Positions 52,223 through 62,615 of a stretch of 64,000 nt of DNA are shown here, in pieces; position 1 is the stretch's first letter; each line of letters starts with the position of its first letter. A program made the translations under genes and the position numbers. Source of the DNA: Bradyrhizobium algeriense (GTDB lineage: Bacteria; Pseudomonadota; Alphaproteobacteria; Rhizobiales; Xanthobacteraceae); NCBI RefSeq assembly GCF_036924595.1, contig NZ_JAZHRV010000001.1, forward strand, positions 7,529,501 through 7,593,500, given 5' to 3'. The notes beneath the pieces are model-generated. The model was not told where the DNA came from. It worked only from the letters and a program-made list of their open reading frames with translations, and did not search any database.

Positions 52223-53236
52223 ATGCTGGAAAAATTCGAACGCTATCCGCTTACCTTCGGACCCACCCATATCGAGAAGCTGGAGCGGCTCTCACAGCAT
52301 CTCGGCGGCAAGGTCGAGCTCTATGCCAAGCGCGAGGACTGCAATTCGGGTCTGGCCTTCGGCGGCAACAAGCTGCGCAAGCTCGAATACATCATCCCCG
52401 ACGCGATCGCTTCCAATGCCGACACGCTGGTCTCGATCGGCGGCGTGCAGTCCAACCACACCCGCATGGTCGCAGCCGTTGCGGCCAAGATCGGCATGAA
52501 GTGCCGCCTGGTGCAGGAAAGCTGGGTGCCGCACGAGGACGCCGTCTACGACCGCGTCGGCAACATCCTGCTCAGCCGCGTCATGGGCGCGGATGTGCAG
52601 CTGGTGGACGAAGGTTTCGACATCGGCATTCGCCAAAGCTGGGAAGAGGCGATCGCAGACGTGAAGGCGAAGGGCGGCAAGCCCTATGCGATCCCGGCCG
52701 GCGCCTCCGTGCACAAATATGGCGGGCTCGGCTATGTCGGTTTCGCCGAAGAGGTCAGGGCGCAGGAGAAGGAACTCGGCTTCGCTTTCGACTACATCGT
52801 GGTCTGCACGGTCACCGGTTCGACCCACGCCGGCATGTTGGTGGGATTTGCCAAAGATGGCCGCGCGCGCAAGGTGATCGGCATCGACGCTTCCTTCACC
52901 CCGGCCCAGACCAAGGCCCAGGTGCTCGACATCGCCCGCAACACCGCCGCCCTCGTTGAATTGGGCCAGGGGATCGTCGATGACGATGTCGTCCTGATCG
53001 AGGACTATGCCTATCCGGCCTACGGCGTTCCCTCAGAGGAGACCAAGGAGGCGATCCGGCTGTGCGCGCGCCTCGAAGGCATGATCACCGATCCCGTCTA
53101 CGAAGGAAAATCCATGCAGGGCATGATCGACCTCGTGAACAAGGGCTACTTCCCGAAAGGATCGAAGGTGCTCTACGCCCATCTTGGCGGTGCGCCCGCC
53201 ATCAACGGATACGCCTACACCTTCCGGAATGGCTGA
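52223..53236 (+). CDS. acdS: 1-aminocyclopropane-1-carboxylate deaminase
   Basis: 337 residues, the normal length. PLP enzyme that breaks the ethylene precursor ACC into ammonia and 2-oxobutanoate, lowering plant ethylene. [10 protein letters not shown] has the PLP Lys (K51); [12 protein letters not shown] the nucleophile-site Ser; [11 protein letters not shown] and HLGGAPA the Tyr-Glu and Leu that distinguish real ACC deaminase from D-cysteine desulfhydrase. ATG follows GGGGGA. It converges with recQ, only four bases apart. Confidence 0.96.
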   Translation: MLEKFERYPLTFGPTHIEKLERLSQHLGGKVELYAKREDCNSGLAFGGNKLRKLEYIIPDAIASNADTLVSIGGVQSNHTRMVAAVAAKIGMKCRLVQESWVPHEDAVYDRVGNILLSRVMGADVQLVDEGFDIGIRQSWEEAIADVKAKGGKPYAIPAGASVHKYGGLGYVGFAEEVRAQEKELGFAFDYIVVCTVTGSTHAGMLVGFAKDGRARKVIGIDASFTPAQTKAQVLDIARNTAALVELGQGIVDDDVVLIEDYAYPAYGVPSEETKEAIRLCARLEGMITDPVYEGKSMQGMIDLVNKGYFPKGSKVLYAHLGGAPAINGYAYTFRNG

Positions 53237-53240
53237 GGAT

Positions 53241-55097
53241 TTACGCGTCGGCCGCCCGCACCAGCGCGAGCAGTTCGTCGCCGTAATGCTCGAGCTTCTT
53301 GTCGCCGATGCCGGCGATGTTGCGGAGCTCGTTGAGCGTTGCCGGCCGTGCGGCGGCAATGCCGTCGATGGTGGAATCATGCAGCACGACATAGGCCGGC
53401 ACGTTTCGTTGGCGCGCGATATCGGCCCGCCATGCCCGTAGCGCCGCCTGCAGGCCGGCGTCCGCAGGCTTAGTCTCGGCGCGCGGCGCCAGATCGCCGC
53501 GCCTTGATTTGGCGCGGCTGGCGCGGATGCTCGTGCCGGGTGCCGCCTCGCGCAGCATGACTTCCGTCTCGCCTTTCAGTACGCCGCGTGCGCTCTCCGT
53601 TAGTTTCAGCGCGCCAAAGGCTTCGCTGTCGGCCCGCAGATGGCCCATGGCGACTAATTGGCGGACCACGGCGCGCCATTGCTTCTCGTTGAGATCGTTG
53701 CCGATGCCGAACACGGATAGCTTGTCGTGGTCGAATTGGGTGACGCGCTCGGTCAGGCGGCCGACCAGCACATCGATCAGGTGCATGGCGCCAAAACGCT
53801 GGCCGGTGCGATAGGCGCAGGACAGCAGCTTTTGCGCGGCGACCTTGCCGTCGCGAAGCTGCGGCGGCGACAGGCAGTTGTCGCAGTTGCCGCAACTGGT
53901 GGAGGTCGCTTCCTCGCCGAAATAACCGAGCAGGCGGCCGCGCCGGCAGCCCGCGGTTTCCGCCAGCGCCACCAGCGCATCGAGCTTGCCGATCGAGACG
54001 CGCTTGAACGCATCGGAGCCGGTGGACTCGTCGATCATGCGGCGCTGCTGCACGATGTCGGACAGGCCATAGGCCATCCAGGCGCTGGAGGGCTTGCCGT
54101 CGCGCCCGGCGCGTCCGGTCTCCTGATAATAGGCCTCGATGCTTTTCGGCAGATCGAGATGCGCCACGAAGCGCACGTCCGGCTTGTCGATGCCCATGCC
54201 GAACGCGATGGTGGCAACGATGACGACGCCGTCCTCGTTGATGAAGCGATCCTGGTTGCGGGCGCGCAGGCCTGCATCGAGGCCCGCGTGATAAGGCAGC
54301 GCAGCTATACCGGCCTTGGTCAGGGCATCAGCGGTGTCCTCGACCTTGGCGCGCGACAGGCAATAGACGATGCCGGCGTCTCCGGCGTGGCGTTCGCTGA
54401 TGAAGGCCTTGAGCTGGGCCGGCGCATTCTGTTTTTCGACGATCTCATAACGAATATTCGGGCGGTCGAAACTCGCGACGAAGCTTGGCGCGCCGGCAAG
54501 CCCGAGGCGGGCCACGATCTCCTTGCGCGTCATTTCGTCGGCGGTCGCGGTCAGTGCAATGCGCGGCACGTTGGGAAAGCGTTCGGCGATCGCGGACAGG
54601 CCGATATATTCAGGGCGGAAATCATGCCCCCATTGCGACACGCAATGCGCCTCGTCGATCGCAAACAGCGCGATGTTGGCTTGTCCGAGCAAGGACAGGC
54701 AACGCGGCGTCAGAAGCCGCTCGGGCGCGACATAGAGCAGGTCAAGGTCGCCGGCGAGCAGCCGCCGCTCGACTTCCGAGGCTTCGTCAAACGATAGCGT
54801 CGAGTTCAACACCGCCGCGTTGACGCCGGCCTCCAGCAGTCCCGCGACCTGGTCGCGCATCAGCGCGATCAGCGGTGACACCACGATGCCGCAGCCTTCA
54901 CGCAGCAGTGAAGGCAGTTGATAGCACAGCGACTTGCCGCCGCCGGTCGGCATCAGCACCAGGCAGTTGCCGCCGTCCGTCACGTGGCGAACGATTTGCT
55001 CCTGCGCGCCGCGGAAGGCGGGCAGGCCGAATACCGAGTTCAGCACCGACAGCGCATCAGGAACACTGTCGCGGTGAAGGGCGGCGGGAGCAGGCAT
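53241..55097 (-). CDS. recQ: ATP-dependent DNA helicase RecQ
   Basis: 618 residues. Walker [20 protein letters not shown]-box [20 protein letters not shown] (with the RecQ aromatic-rich loop), the helicase C domain ([15 protein letters not shown]), the zinc-binding part ([11 protein letters not shown]), RQC, and an HRDC domain at the end ([20 protein letters not shown]). It unwinds recombination and replication intermediates. Confidence 0.96.
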   Translation of the reverse strand: MPAPAALHRDSVPDALSVLNSVFGLPAFRGAQEQIVRHVTDGGNCLVLMPTGGGKSLCYQLPSLLREGCGIVVSPLIALMRDQVAGLLEAGVNAAVLNSTLSFDEASEVERRLLAGDLDLLYVAPERLLTPRCLSLLGQANIALFAIDEAHCVSQWGHDFRPEYIGLSAIAERFPNVPRIALTATADEMTRKEIVARLGLAGAPSFVASFDRPNIRYEIVEKQNAPAQLKAFISERHAGDAGIVYCLSRAKVEDTADALTKAGIAALPYHAGLDAGLRARNQDRFINEDGVVIVATIAFGMGIDKPDVRFVAHLDLPKSIEAYYQETGRAGRDGKPSSAWMAYGLSDIVQQRRMIDESTGSDAFKRVSIGKLDALVALAETAGCRRGRLLGYFGEEATSTSCGNCDNCLSPPQLRDGKVAAQKLLSCAYRTGQRFGAMHLIDVLVGRLTERVTQFDHDKLSVFGIGNDLNEKQWRAVVRQLVAMGHLRADSEAFGALKLTESARGVLKGETEVMLREAAPGTSIRASRAKSRRGDLAPRAETKPADAGLQAALRAWRADIARQRNVPAYVVLHDSTIDGIAAARPATLNELRNIAGIGDKKLEHYGDELLALVRAADA

Positions 55098-55336
55098 GGG
55101 GATTATGTCGTCCGATCGGGGTTCGCGCGCAGGCGCTCTTGAGGCAGGAAGTCGAGATTACCATCGATCATGGCACGTCCAATCCAGATTCGACACTCCC
55201 ACCGGTGCGCGCCCGTGCGGGCTCCCTGCAGGGCAGACTTGCGGTAATTGATGCTTCCACGGGTGAACGGTGGCGGGTGAACTGTGTTAAAATACAACCC
55301 AACAGCTATAAACGCAAAGGGAGCGCAAGGGACCGC

Positions 55337-56704
55337 ATGATGGGACCGTCCCGAATTGTCGTCAGCATCGTTGCCGTCGTGCTGCTTGGCGGCGCGGCGG
55401 CTGCCTTTGCAATCGTGTGGCGCCCGGCGATCGCGGCGGTCGAGCCGCCCGGGCCGCAGGCCTTCGATGCCGCTCTCGTCAAGCGAGGTCGCGACCTGGC
55501 GGCGATCGGCAATTGCAGCAATTGCCATACCGTGCGCGGGGCTAAGAACTTTGCCGGCGGTCTGCCGGTGCCGACCCCGTTCGGCACGATCTTCTCCTCG
55601 AACATCACGCCGGATGCGGAGACGGGAATCGGGCGATGGTCGGAAGCCGCGTTTCAGCGCGCGATGCGCTCCGGCGTCAATCGTGAAGGGCAGCACCTTT
55701 ATCCGACATTCCCATACGACCACTTCACCAATGTCAGCGACGAGGATGACCGGGCACTCTATGCGTTCCTGATGACGCGGCAGCCCGTCCGCGCGCCGGC
55801 GCGCGAAAACCAGCTTTCCTTCCCGTTCAACCAGCGGTTCGCCATTGCCGGATGGAAATTGCTTTTCCTTCGTCACGGCACCTATCAGCCTGATCCCAAG
55901 CAAAGCGCCGAATGGAACCGCGGCGCCTATCTGGTCGAGGGGTTGGCGCATTGCGGCGCCTGCCACACGCCACGCAATGCGCTGGGTGCTGAACGCAACA
56001 GCGCGCAATTTGCCGGCGGCGATGTCGACAACTGGCACGCCTATGCGCTCAACGATCGGTCCCACGCGCCGGTGCCCTGGGATGCTGATGCCCTGTTCGC
56101 TTATTTGCGCGACGGCTGGCACCCCGACCACGGCACGGCGCGCGGGCCGATGGCGGAGGTGGTCAGTAATCTGTCCTCGGTTCCGTCAAGCGACGTCCGC
56201 GCGATCGCGGTCTACATGGCCGGCGTATCGGGAACGCCGACGCCGGATCGCAAACGTCAGGGCGAGGCCGCGCTGGAACAAGCCAAAGCATCTTCGGTCC
56301 CCGCTTCCCAAACCAACACGGCCGGTGCGTCGATCTATGCCGCTGCCTGCGCGTCATGCCATGCGAGCGGACGGCCGCTGCCTTATGGCGGGGTCGATCT
56401 GGCTCTCAGTACCGCGATCGCCAGCCCCGATCCGCGCAATCTCGCCAATATCGTGCTGTCCGGCGTCCAGGCCATCGAAGGCGAACGCAGCCCGATCATG
56501 CCCGGATTTGCCGCCAGCATGACCGATGCGCAGGTTTCGGCCTTGTTGAATTATCTGCGCGCGCGGTTCAGCAACCAACCGCCATGGTCTGGCGTTGAAA
56601 AGACGGTTCAAGATGCACGCCGCGCGCAGACTGCATTTCTCCAGACATCGCCCGCGCCGCGCAGCCCGCCCACCGATTCTCAGCAGCGAGAAAAGCCATG
56701 GTGA
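55337..56704 (+). CDS. Membrane-anchored tri-haem cytochrome c, electron acceptor of the downstream molybdenum hydroxylase
   Basis: 455 residues. An uncleaved or signal anchor (about 6-27) and three CXXCH sites: CSNCH (60-64), CGACH (about 206) and CASCH (about 330), each in its own cytochrome c domain, as in alcohol/aldehyde dehydrogenase and nicotinate dehydrogenase cytochromes. It takes electrons from the molybdenum enzyme to the respiratory chain. The ATG at 55337 follows AGGGA; its last seven bases overlap the next gene. Confidence 0.9.
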   Translation: MMGPSRIVVSIVAVVLLGGAAAAFAIVWRPAIAAVEPPGPQAFDAALVKRGRDLAAIGNCSNCHTVRGAKNFAGGLPVPTPFGTIFSSNITPDAETGIGRWSEAAFQRAMRSGVNREGQHLYPTFPYDHFTNVSDEDDRALYAFLMTRQPVRAPARENQLSFPFNQRFAIAGWKLLFLRHGTYQPDPKQSAEWNRGAYLVEGLAHCGACHTPRNALGAERNSAQFAGGDVDNWHAYALNDRSHAPVPWDADALFAYLRDGWHPDHGTARGPMAEVVSNLSSVPSSDVRAIAVYMAGVSGTPTPDRKRQGEAALEQAKASSVPASQTNTAGASIYAAACASCHASGRPLPYGGVDLALSTAIASPDPRNLANIVLSGVQAIEGERSPIMPGFAASMTDAQVSALLNYLRARFSNQPPWSGVEKTVQDARRAQTAFLQTSPAPRSPPTDSQQREKPW

Positions 56705-57195
56705 CATTGAAGGTCAACGGTCGGGAGCATCAGGTGGATGCCGATCCGGATACGCCGCTGCTCTATGTGTTGCGCGAAGACATCAAGCTCAACGCCGCCA
56801 AATTCGGCTGCGGACTGGGCCAATGCGGCGCATGCACGGTGATCGTCGACGGCAAGGCCGTGCTCTCCTGCGTAACGCCGATGATTTTGCTGGAAGGCAA
56901 GCAGGTAACGACGCTCGAGGGCCTCGGCACAGCGTCAGAACCCGCGCCGATCCAGCGCGCTTTTATGGAAGAGCAGGCAGCGCAATGCGGCTACTGCATC
57001 GCCGGAATCATGATGCGGGCGCAGGCCCTTCTGCAGAGAAATTCCAGGCCGACCAATGAACAGATCAGCTCCGAGCTTGAGCCTCATCTATGTCGTTGCG
57101 GCACCCACATGCGCATCCTGCGCGCGGTGCGTCGCGCGGCGAGGCTGATGGACAGCGCGGATGCGTCGTTGACGGCCGATAGGAGGGCCCGATGA
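56698..57195 (+). CDS. 2Fe-2S subunit of molybdenum hydroxylase (IorA/NdhS type)
   Basis: 165 residues. Cluster ligands: FGCGLGQCGACTV with the later SC, QCGYCIAGIMM and LCRCGTHMRI. The IAGIMM form (instead of TPGM) is typical of isoquinoline oxidoreductase- and nicotinate dehydrogenase-like two-subunit enzymes. Start overlaps the cytochrome gene (ATG at 56698), and the end overlaps the large subunit gene by four bases (ATGA), so the three are translationally coupled. Confidence 0.93.
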   Translation: MVTLKVNGREHQVDADPDTPLLYVLREDIKLNAAKFGCGLGQCGACTVIVDGKAVLSCVTPMILLEGKQVTTLEGLGTASEPAPIQRAFMEEQAAQCGYCIAGIMMRAQALLQRNSRPTNEQISSELEPHLCRCGTHMRILRAVRRAARLMDSADASLTADRRAR

Positions 57196-59426
57196 ACGCC
57201 CCCGCGATGATCGATCGCCGTCGCGTGCTGGCAGGCGGCGGCGCGCTGATTGTCAGCTTCTCGTTGTCAGGCGCTTTGGCGCAGCAGCAAGGCGCGTCCA
57301 GAGCAGCTCCCGCACCGAGCCTGCCCGGCAGCTTGAAAAATTCGCCCTATCTCGACGCATGGATCCGCATCGACGCCAGTGGCAGTATTGAGGTGTTCAC
57401 GGGCAAGGCCGAACTCGGTCAGGGTTTCAAGACGGCGTTTCAGCAGATCGCGGCTGAGGAGCTCGACGTGGCCTTTGAATCTCTCAAGGTGACGACGGCG
57501 GACACGCGTCTGACTGCGAACGAGGGCTATACGGCGGGCAGTAACTCCATGAAGGACAGCGGCACCGCGATCCAGAACGCGGCGGCGCAGGCGCGCGAAC
57601 TGCTGCTTGCAGAAGCAGCAGGGCGGCTTGGACTGCCGGCCGAGAATCTGCGGACGGCAGACGGCGCGGTAATCGCGCCTGACGGTAAACGTCTGTCGTA
57701 TGGTGAACTCGTCCGGGACGATATGCTGCATGTCCAGGCGCAGCCGAAGTCGGAACTGAAGGACCCCGCGACATTCAAGGTCATTGGCCGGCCTGTGCCG
57801 CGCGTCGATATCCCCGCCAAGGTCACCGGCGGTGCGGCCTATGTTCAGGACATGCGACTGCCCGGGATGGTGCACGCCCGCATCGTGCGACCGCCGAGCT
57901 ATGGCGCGCAACTGACGGAATGCGATACCGCCGCTGTGGAGAAGCTGCGCGGCGTCGTCAAGGTGGTGCGTGACGGCAATTTCCTTGCGGTGGTCGCGGA
58001 AAAGGAGTTCCAGTCGATCAAGGCGATGAATGCGCTTGCCACCGCCGCGAAGTGGCAGGAGACCGCAAGCTTGCCGAAGCAGGATGATCTACCGCGCGTC
58101 TTGACTGGCTTGCCTTCGCAGAACACGACCATCTTTGAGCGCAGCAATCCTGCAGTCACTGGCCAGAAGACCATCGAGGCGACCTATACGCGGCCCTATC
58201 AGGCGCACGGATCGATCGGTCCGTCTTGTGCCGTGGCGCAATTGATCGATGGCGCGATGACGGTATGGACGCATACGCAAGGCGTCTATCCCGATCGTCA
58301 GGGCATCGCGGAAATGTTGCGCATGCCTCCGGCCAGCGTTCGCCTGATCCATGTCGAAGGCTCCGGCTGCTATGGCCATAATGGCGCCGACGATGCCGGG
58401 GCCGACGCCGCGCTGATCGCCCGCGCATTGCCCGGCCGCCCCGTTCGCGTGCAATGGATGCGCGAACAGGAACATGCCTGGGAGCCGTTCGGCCCGGCGA
58501 TGGTGACGAAACTCAAGGCCTCGCTCGATGGCAACGGCAAGATCGCCGACTGGCATTTCGATGTCTGGAGCAATACGCACTCGATGCGGCCGGGCGGCGC
58601 CGGAGCGATGCTGGCGGCGCAGCACATGGCGCAACCCTTTGCCGTGCCTGCTCCCAGGCCGTTGCCGCTGCCGGAAGGCGGCGGTGACCGCAACGCAATC
58701 CCGATTTACACGTTTCCCAACGCGCAGGTGGTGCACCACTTCATCCCGGCGATGCCGCTCCGGATTTCGGCGATGCGGGCGCTGGGGGCCTATCACAACG
58801 TGTTTTCGATCGAAAGCTTCATGGACGAACTCGCCGGCCTCGCCGATGCCGACCCCGTCGAATTCCGTTTGAAACATCTTGAGGATCAGCGTGGCCGTGC
58901 CGTGATCGAAAAGGCGGCGCTGGGTTTCGGATGGAAGCGCGGCCAGAAAGCGCCGCGGGATCGCGGCTTCGGCTTTGCCTTTGCGCGTTACAAGAATCTG
59001 GCGGCCTATTGCGCCATTGCTTCCGAGGTTGAGGTTAATCGGGAGACCGGCCGTCCACGTCTGGTCCGCGCGGTGGCGGCGGTCGACAGCGGGCAGGTGG
59101 TCAATCCGGACGGGTTGATCAACCAGATCGAAGGTGCAATCGTGCAGTCGATGAGCTGGACATTGTACGAAAGCGTTGCCTTCGACGACACCAGGATAAC
59201 CAGCATCGACTGGCAGACCTATCCGATCCTGCGTTTCGACGCCGTGCCTGACAGCATCGAGGTTCACATCATCGACCGGCCGGGGCAGCCGTTCCTCGGC
59301 AGTGGCGAAACCGGGCAGGGGCCGGCGGCGGCATCGATTGCAAACGCCATTGCCAATGCCACGGGAAAACGGCTGCGGAATTTGCCGCTGACGCGCAAGC
59401 GCATCAAGCAGGCGATCGATGCGTGA
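57192..59426 (+). CDS. Molybdopterin-binding subunit, isoquinoline 1-oxidoreductase/nicotinate dehydrogenase-like, Tat signal
   Basis: 744 residues. The N-terminus DRRRVLAGGGALIV is a twin-arginine signal, so the enzyme is periplasmic. Molybdenum-site segments: GKAELGQGFKTAFQQIAAEE, GAYHNVFSIESFMDELA and, near the end, GSGETGQGPAAASIANAI with the catalytic Glu. There is no FAD subunit; electrons go to the tri-haem cytochrome encoded first. The substrate may be an aldehyde or N-heterocycle. CoxE and CoxD, needed to mature such enzymes, are encoded convergently next door. Confidence 0.92.
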   Translation: MNAPAMIDRRRVLAGGGALIVSFSLSGALAQQQGASRAAPAPSLPGSLKNSPYLDAWIRIDASGSIEVFTGKAELGQGFKTAFQQIAAEELDVAFESLKVTTADTRLTANEGYTAGSNSMKDSGTAIQNAAAQARELLLAEAAGRLGLPAENLRTADGAVIAPDGKRLSYGELVRDDMLHVQAQPKSELKDPATFKVIGRPVPRVDIPAKVTGGAAYVQDMRLPGMVHARIVRPPSYGAQLTECDTAAVEKLRGVVKVVRDGNFLAVVAEKEFQSIKAMNALATAAKWQETASLPKQDDLPRVLTGLPSQNTTIFERSNPAVTGQKTIEATYTRPYQAHGSIGPSCAVAQLIDGAMTVWTHTQGVYPDRQGIAEMLRMPPASVRLIHVEGSGCYGHNGADDAGADAALIARALPGRPVRVQWMREQEHAWEPFGPAMVTKLKASLDGNGKIADWHFDVWSNTHSMRPGGAGAMLAAQHMAQPFAVPAPRPLPLPEGGGDRNAIPIYTFPNAQVVHHFIPAMPLRISAMRALGAYHNVFSIESFMDELAGLADADPVEFRLKHLEDQRGRAVIEKAALGFGWKRGQKAPRDRGFGFAFARYKNLAAYCAIASEVEVNRETGRPRLVRAVAAVDSGQVVNPDGLINQIEGAIVQSMSWTLYESVAFDDTRITSIDWQTYPILRFDAVPDSIEVHIIDRPGQPFLGSGETGQGPAAASIANAIANATGKRLRNLPLTRKRIKQAIDA

Positions 59427-59432
59427 AGGCGC

Positions 59433-60809
59433 CTACTGATAGCTTGCCACGATATCCGATACAGCGCGTTCGAGCTGTTTCGCGGTGGCGCATTGGCGGA
59501 CTACGGTGCAGAAGGTCGAATAGCGCGGCATCTCTGAATCGCCCCAGCCCCAGGCCATGCGGCCCTCGGGATTGAGCCAGACTACCCGCTTCGACCGCTC
59601 GGCGATGCGGCGAAGGATGTCGGCACGGGGATCGAGGTTGTTGCTGCGGGCGTCGCCGAGCACGATCACGGTAGTCTGCGGCGTGATCGCGCTCATCCAG
59701 CCGTGTTCGAAATCGTCGAAGGAATTGCCGTAATCGGACGAGCCGAAGCCGACCTTGGACATGATCTCGGCCATCGCCTCTTCCGGCGATTTGGATTCCA
59801 GGATGTCGCTGACCTCGATCAGATGCCCGGAGAACGCAAACGAGCGGACATCGTCCACGACCTCGTGCAGGCTGTGGATCAACAGCAGGAAGAAATCGGA
59901 CACTCGCGCCACCGAGCCCGAGACGTCGCAGAGTGCCACGATCTTCGGTCTGTCGCGGTGCCGGCGCTTCCACGCGGTGAGGAACGGCACGCCGCCCCAG
60001 GCGGCGTTGCGGCGGATGGTGCGGCGAACGTCGAGATGGCCGCGGCGCTGGCGCTTGCGCGGCTTGGAGTAGCGCTCGCGCAGGCGCCGGGCGATCTGGC
60101 GGATCAGGTGCCGCATCTGCTCGACCTGCCGCGGCTCGATCCGCGACAGCGGCGCGTTACGCAAAATCTCATTGCGGAGGTTTTCCGCTTCCTCGCGCCC
60201 GTACAGCATCAGCGCCTGCGAGACGGTGTCGCGGACCGTTCCGCGCAGCCCGTCCAGCGCATTGGTCAGCCGCTCGGCCAGGGCAGGGTTGGCTTCGGCG
60301 AGATTATCGAGATCGTCGCGCAGGCGCTCGATGCCCATCCGGTCGAGGATGCGGCCTGAGAAGATACCGCGTTGCGTGAAATAGCGGATGTCGGACAGCG
60401 ACGCCGCGCTCGCGGCGTTGGCGATGGCCGCCGAAATCTGGTTGCGGTCCTGCGCCAGCAGCATCTGGGCGAGCTGGCCAAGCCCCTCGGCCTGCTCGCC
60501 GCCGCCGCTGGCGTCATCAGACGAATCGGATGAGGGACTGGATCCCGATTGGTCTTCTTGGTTGGCCTTGCTGTCTTCAGGTGGAGATTGCGGCTCCGGC
60601 TGATCGAAGAACAGATCAAAACAATCGCCAAGCGCCTTCTTCTCATCCTGCGTCTTGGCCAGCGTCAAGAGGAAGGTATCGCGCAGCACCGTCCGGTCGG
60701 CAAAGCCGACCTTGGAGACGGCGCGCATCGCGTCGATACTCTCGGCCGGCGAGAGTCTCACCCCCGCGCCCCGCGCCGCACGAAAGAAGCGATGCAGGTT
60801 CTCTCTCAT
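59433..60809 (-). CDS. CoxE-family VWA-domain protein
   Basis: 458 residues. N-terminal CoxE helical domain (RFFRAARGAGVRLSPAESID), an acidic Ser/Asp-rich linker (about 85-115), then a von Willebrand A domain with the MIDAS motif CDVSGSV. With CoxD it inserts sulfur or copper-type ligands into molybdenum hydroxylases in Oligotropha. It ends six bases from the end of the convergent large-subunit gene and starts eight bases after the MoxR-type gene. Confidence 0.9.
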   Translation of the reverse strand: MRENLHRFFRAARGAGVRLSPAESIDAMRAVSKVGFADRTVLRDTFLLTLAKTQDEKKALGDCFDLFFDQPEPQSPPEDSKANQEDQSGSSPSSDSSDDASGGGEQAEGLGQLAQMLLAQDRNQISAAIANAASAASLSDIRYFTQRGIFSGRILDRMGIERLRDDLDNLAEANPALAERLTNALDGLRGTVRDTVSQALMLYGREEAENLRNEILRNAPLSRIEPRQVEQMRHLIRQIARRLRERYSKPRKRQRRGHLDVRRTIRRNAAWGGVPFLTAWKRRHRDRPKIVALCDVSGSVARVSDFFLLLIHSLHEVVDDVRSFAFSGHLIEVSDILESKSPEEAMAEIMSKVGFGSSDYGNSFDDFEHGWMSAITPQTTVIVLGDARSNNLDPRADILRRIAERSKRVVWLNPEGRMAWGWGDSEMPRYSTFCTVVRQCATAKQLERAVSDIVASYQ

Positions 60810-60816
60810 CCCTTGT

Positions 60817-61764
60817 CTATCCGAAGACGTTCTGACGCGAGGCCTTGGCGATGAAGGTGGAGACCTGAGGCATGGTGGCCTCGATATCCGCCTCGTATTT
60901 CAGGAGGACGTTCAGCGTATCCTTGACCATCTCGTGGCCGAGTTCGGGCGCCTGCAACAGCACCAGCACACGCGCCCAGTCGATGGTTTCGCTGACCGAC
61001 GGTAATTTCTTGAGATCGAGCGTGCGGACCTCGTGAATGAAGCCCACCATCTGCTTGCGCAGCGTCTGCGAAATGCCGGGCACGCGGCTCTCGACGATCC
61101 GCTCTTCCAGCTTCTGCTCGGGGAAGCCGATGTGAAGATGCAGGCAGCGCCGCTTCAGCGCGTCGCCGAGATCACGCTCGCTGTTCGAGGTCAGGATCAC
61201 GGTCGGCGGCGCGACGGCGACGACTGTTCCGAGTTCCGGAATCGTCACCTGGAAGTCGCTGAGGATTTCCAGCAGGAGCGATTCGAATTCGGCGTCCGAC
61301 TTGTCGATTTCGTCGATCAGCAATACGCAGCCGGCCGGCTGTTCCAGCGCCTGCAGCAACGGCCGCGGCTCGACGAACTCCTTGGAGAAGAACACATCGC
61401 CGAAATCGTGAAGCTGATTGAGCGCCGCTTCCAGCGTCGGAGCGCCGCCGAGGACTTCGCCGAGCTTGTCCTTCAGGATCTGCGTGTACAGAAGCTGTTT
61501 GGCGTATTTCCACTCGTAGAGCGCCTTGGCTTCGTCGAGTCCCTCATAGCATTGCAGGCGGATCATCTTCATGCCGCGCCAGGCGGCGATCGCTTTCGCA
61601 AGTTCCGTCTTGCCGACGCCGGCGGGGCCTTCGACCAGGATGGGTTTTTCGATCTGCTGCGCCAGATAGACCGCGGTCGCGATCTGGCGGCTCGCAATAT
61701 AGCCTTGCGCCGCAAGACCGCTTTCCACTGCCTCGATCGAGGCCGACGGCCTGATATCAGCCAC
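60817..61764 (-). CDS. MoxR-family AAA+ ATPase (CoxD-like)
   Basis: 315 residues. Walker A VEGPAGVGKTELAKAIAAW, Walker B CVLLIDEIDKSD, sensor 1 VILTSNSERDLGDALKRRC. MoxR/CoxD ATPases act as chaperones with VWA proteins, here CoxE. I prefer GTG at 61764, because GGAG lies nine bases upstream; the TTG three codons earlier sits directly on that GGAG. Confidence 0.92.
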   Translation of the reverse strand: MADIRPSASIEAVESGLAAQGYIASRQIATAVYLAQQIEKPILVEGPAGVGKTELAKAIAAWRGMKMIRLQCYEGLDEAKALYEWKYAKQLLYTQILKDKLGEVLGGAPTLEAALNQLHDFGDVFFSKEFVEPRPLLQALEQPAGCVLLIDEIDKSDAEFESLLLEILSDFQVTIPELGTVVAVAPPTVILTSNSERDLGDALKRRCLHLHIGFPEQKLEERIVESRVPGISQTLRKQMVGFIHEVRTLDLKKLPSVSETIDWARVLVLLQAPELGHEMVKDTLNVLLKYEADIEATMPQVSTFIAKASRQNVFG

Positions 61765-61871
61765 GGGTTTCAACTCCGAATTCGATGGATTTCAGAGTGT
61801 TCTGCCTGCGTTCCCGGCAAAGAACAAGCGTCGTTTGGACATGGGCGGCGGCAAATTCCGCCATTTTCCGC

Positions 61872-62507
61872 CTAGCGCAATGCCAGCCCGGTAGCAGCTT
61901 CCAGCTCGTTAATCGCCTGCGCCGCATTGACCACCTTGATCGTGGTCATCCCCATCTCGCGCGCCGGCTTCAGGTTGACGCCGAGGTCGTCGAGATAGAC
62001 GCAGTTCTTGGGATCGACCTGCAGCGTCTCGACCATCATGCGGTAGATGCGCGGGTCGGGTTTTCGCAGGCCGATTTTTGCCGACTCGATGACATGGTCG
62101 AACAGCGCCATCACTTCGGCGACATAGAGCGTGCGGCCGCTGTGGCTGCCGATGGCGTTGGCGGGAAGGTTGTTGGTGATGCAGCCGGTCTTGAACTGCG
62201 CCTTCACGCGCTTGAGCGCCTCGACCATCTCGGGCCGCAGATCGCCCGACAGCAGCGGCAGCACGTCCCTGCCGCGAACCGCCGCGCCCAAGGCCAGCGA
62301 TTCGGCCGCGAACAATTCGTCGAACGCTTCGATATCGACCTCGGCGCGCTCGAACTTGGCCCAGGCGTTTTCCAGATGGTTGGCGGCGTTGGTGCGCCGG
62401 ATGATGTCGGCGGGCAGCCCGCGCTCGGTCTCATACCGCGCAAATGCCTCGAACGGCGAGGTGGTCAGCACGCCGCCGAAATCCCAGATCACTGCCTCGA
62501 TCATCAT
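61872..62507 (-). CDS. HAD-superfamily hydrolase
   Basis: 211 residues, HAD-IA. Motif I is VIWDFGGVL: the nucleophile Asp is kept but the usual acid/base Asp two residues later is Gly, as in the N-terminal domain of epoxide hydrolases and in ACAD10-like proteins, so normal phosphatase activity is doubtful. Motif II TNNLP, Lys in GLRKPDPRIY, motif III VYLDDLGVN. Start at either ATG of the ATGATG pair (62507/62504). Confidence 0.87.
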   Translation of the reverse strand: MMIEAVIWDFGGVLTTSPFEAFARYETERGLPADIIRRTNAANHLENAWAKFERAEVDIEAFDELFAAESLALGAAVRGRDVLPLLSGDLRPEMVEALKRVKAQFKTGCITNNLPANAIGSHSGRTLYVAEVMALFDHVIESAKIGLRKPDPRIYRMMVETLQVDPKNCVYLDDLGVNLKPAREMGMTTIKVVNAAQAINELEAATGLALR

Positions 62508-62615
62508 GCCCTGCCTGAAACAAATGCGTTGGCGAGCGGCTAACACGAATTGCCCGCTGGAACCAGTGCGATCGGGCGCTTGGCGACATGCGCTGCGCGG
62601 GTTATTGCTGCGCCG

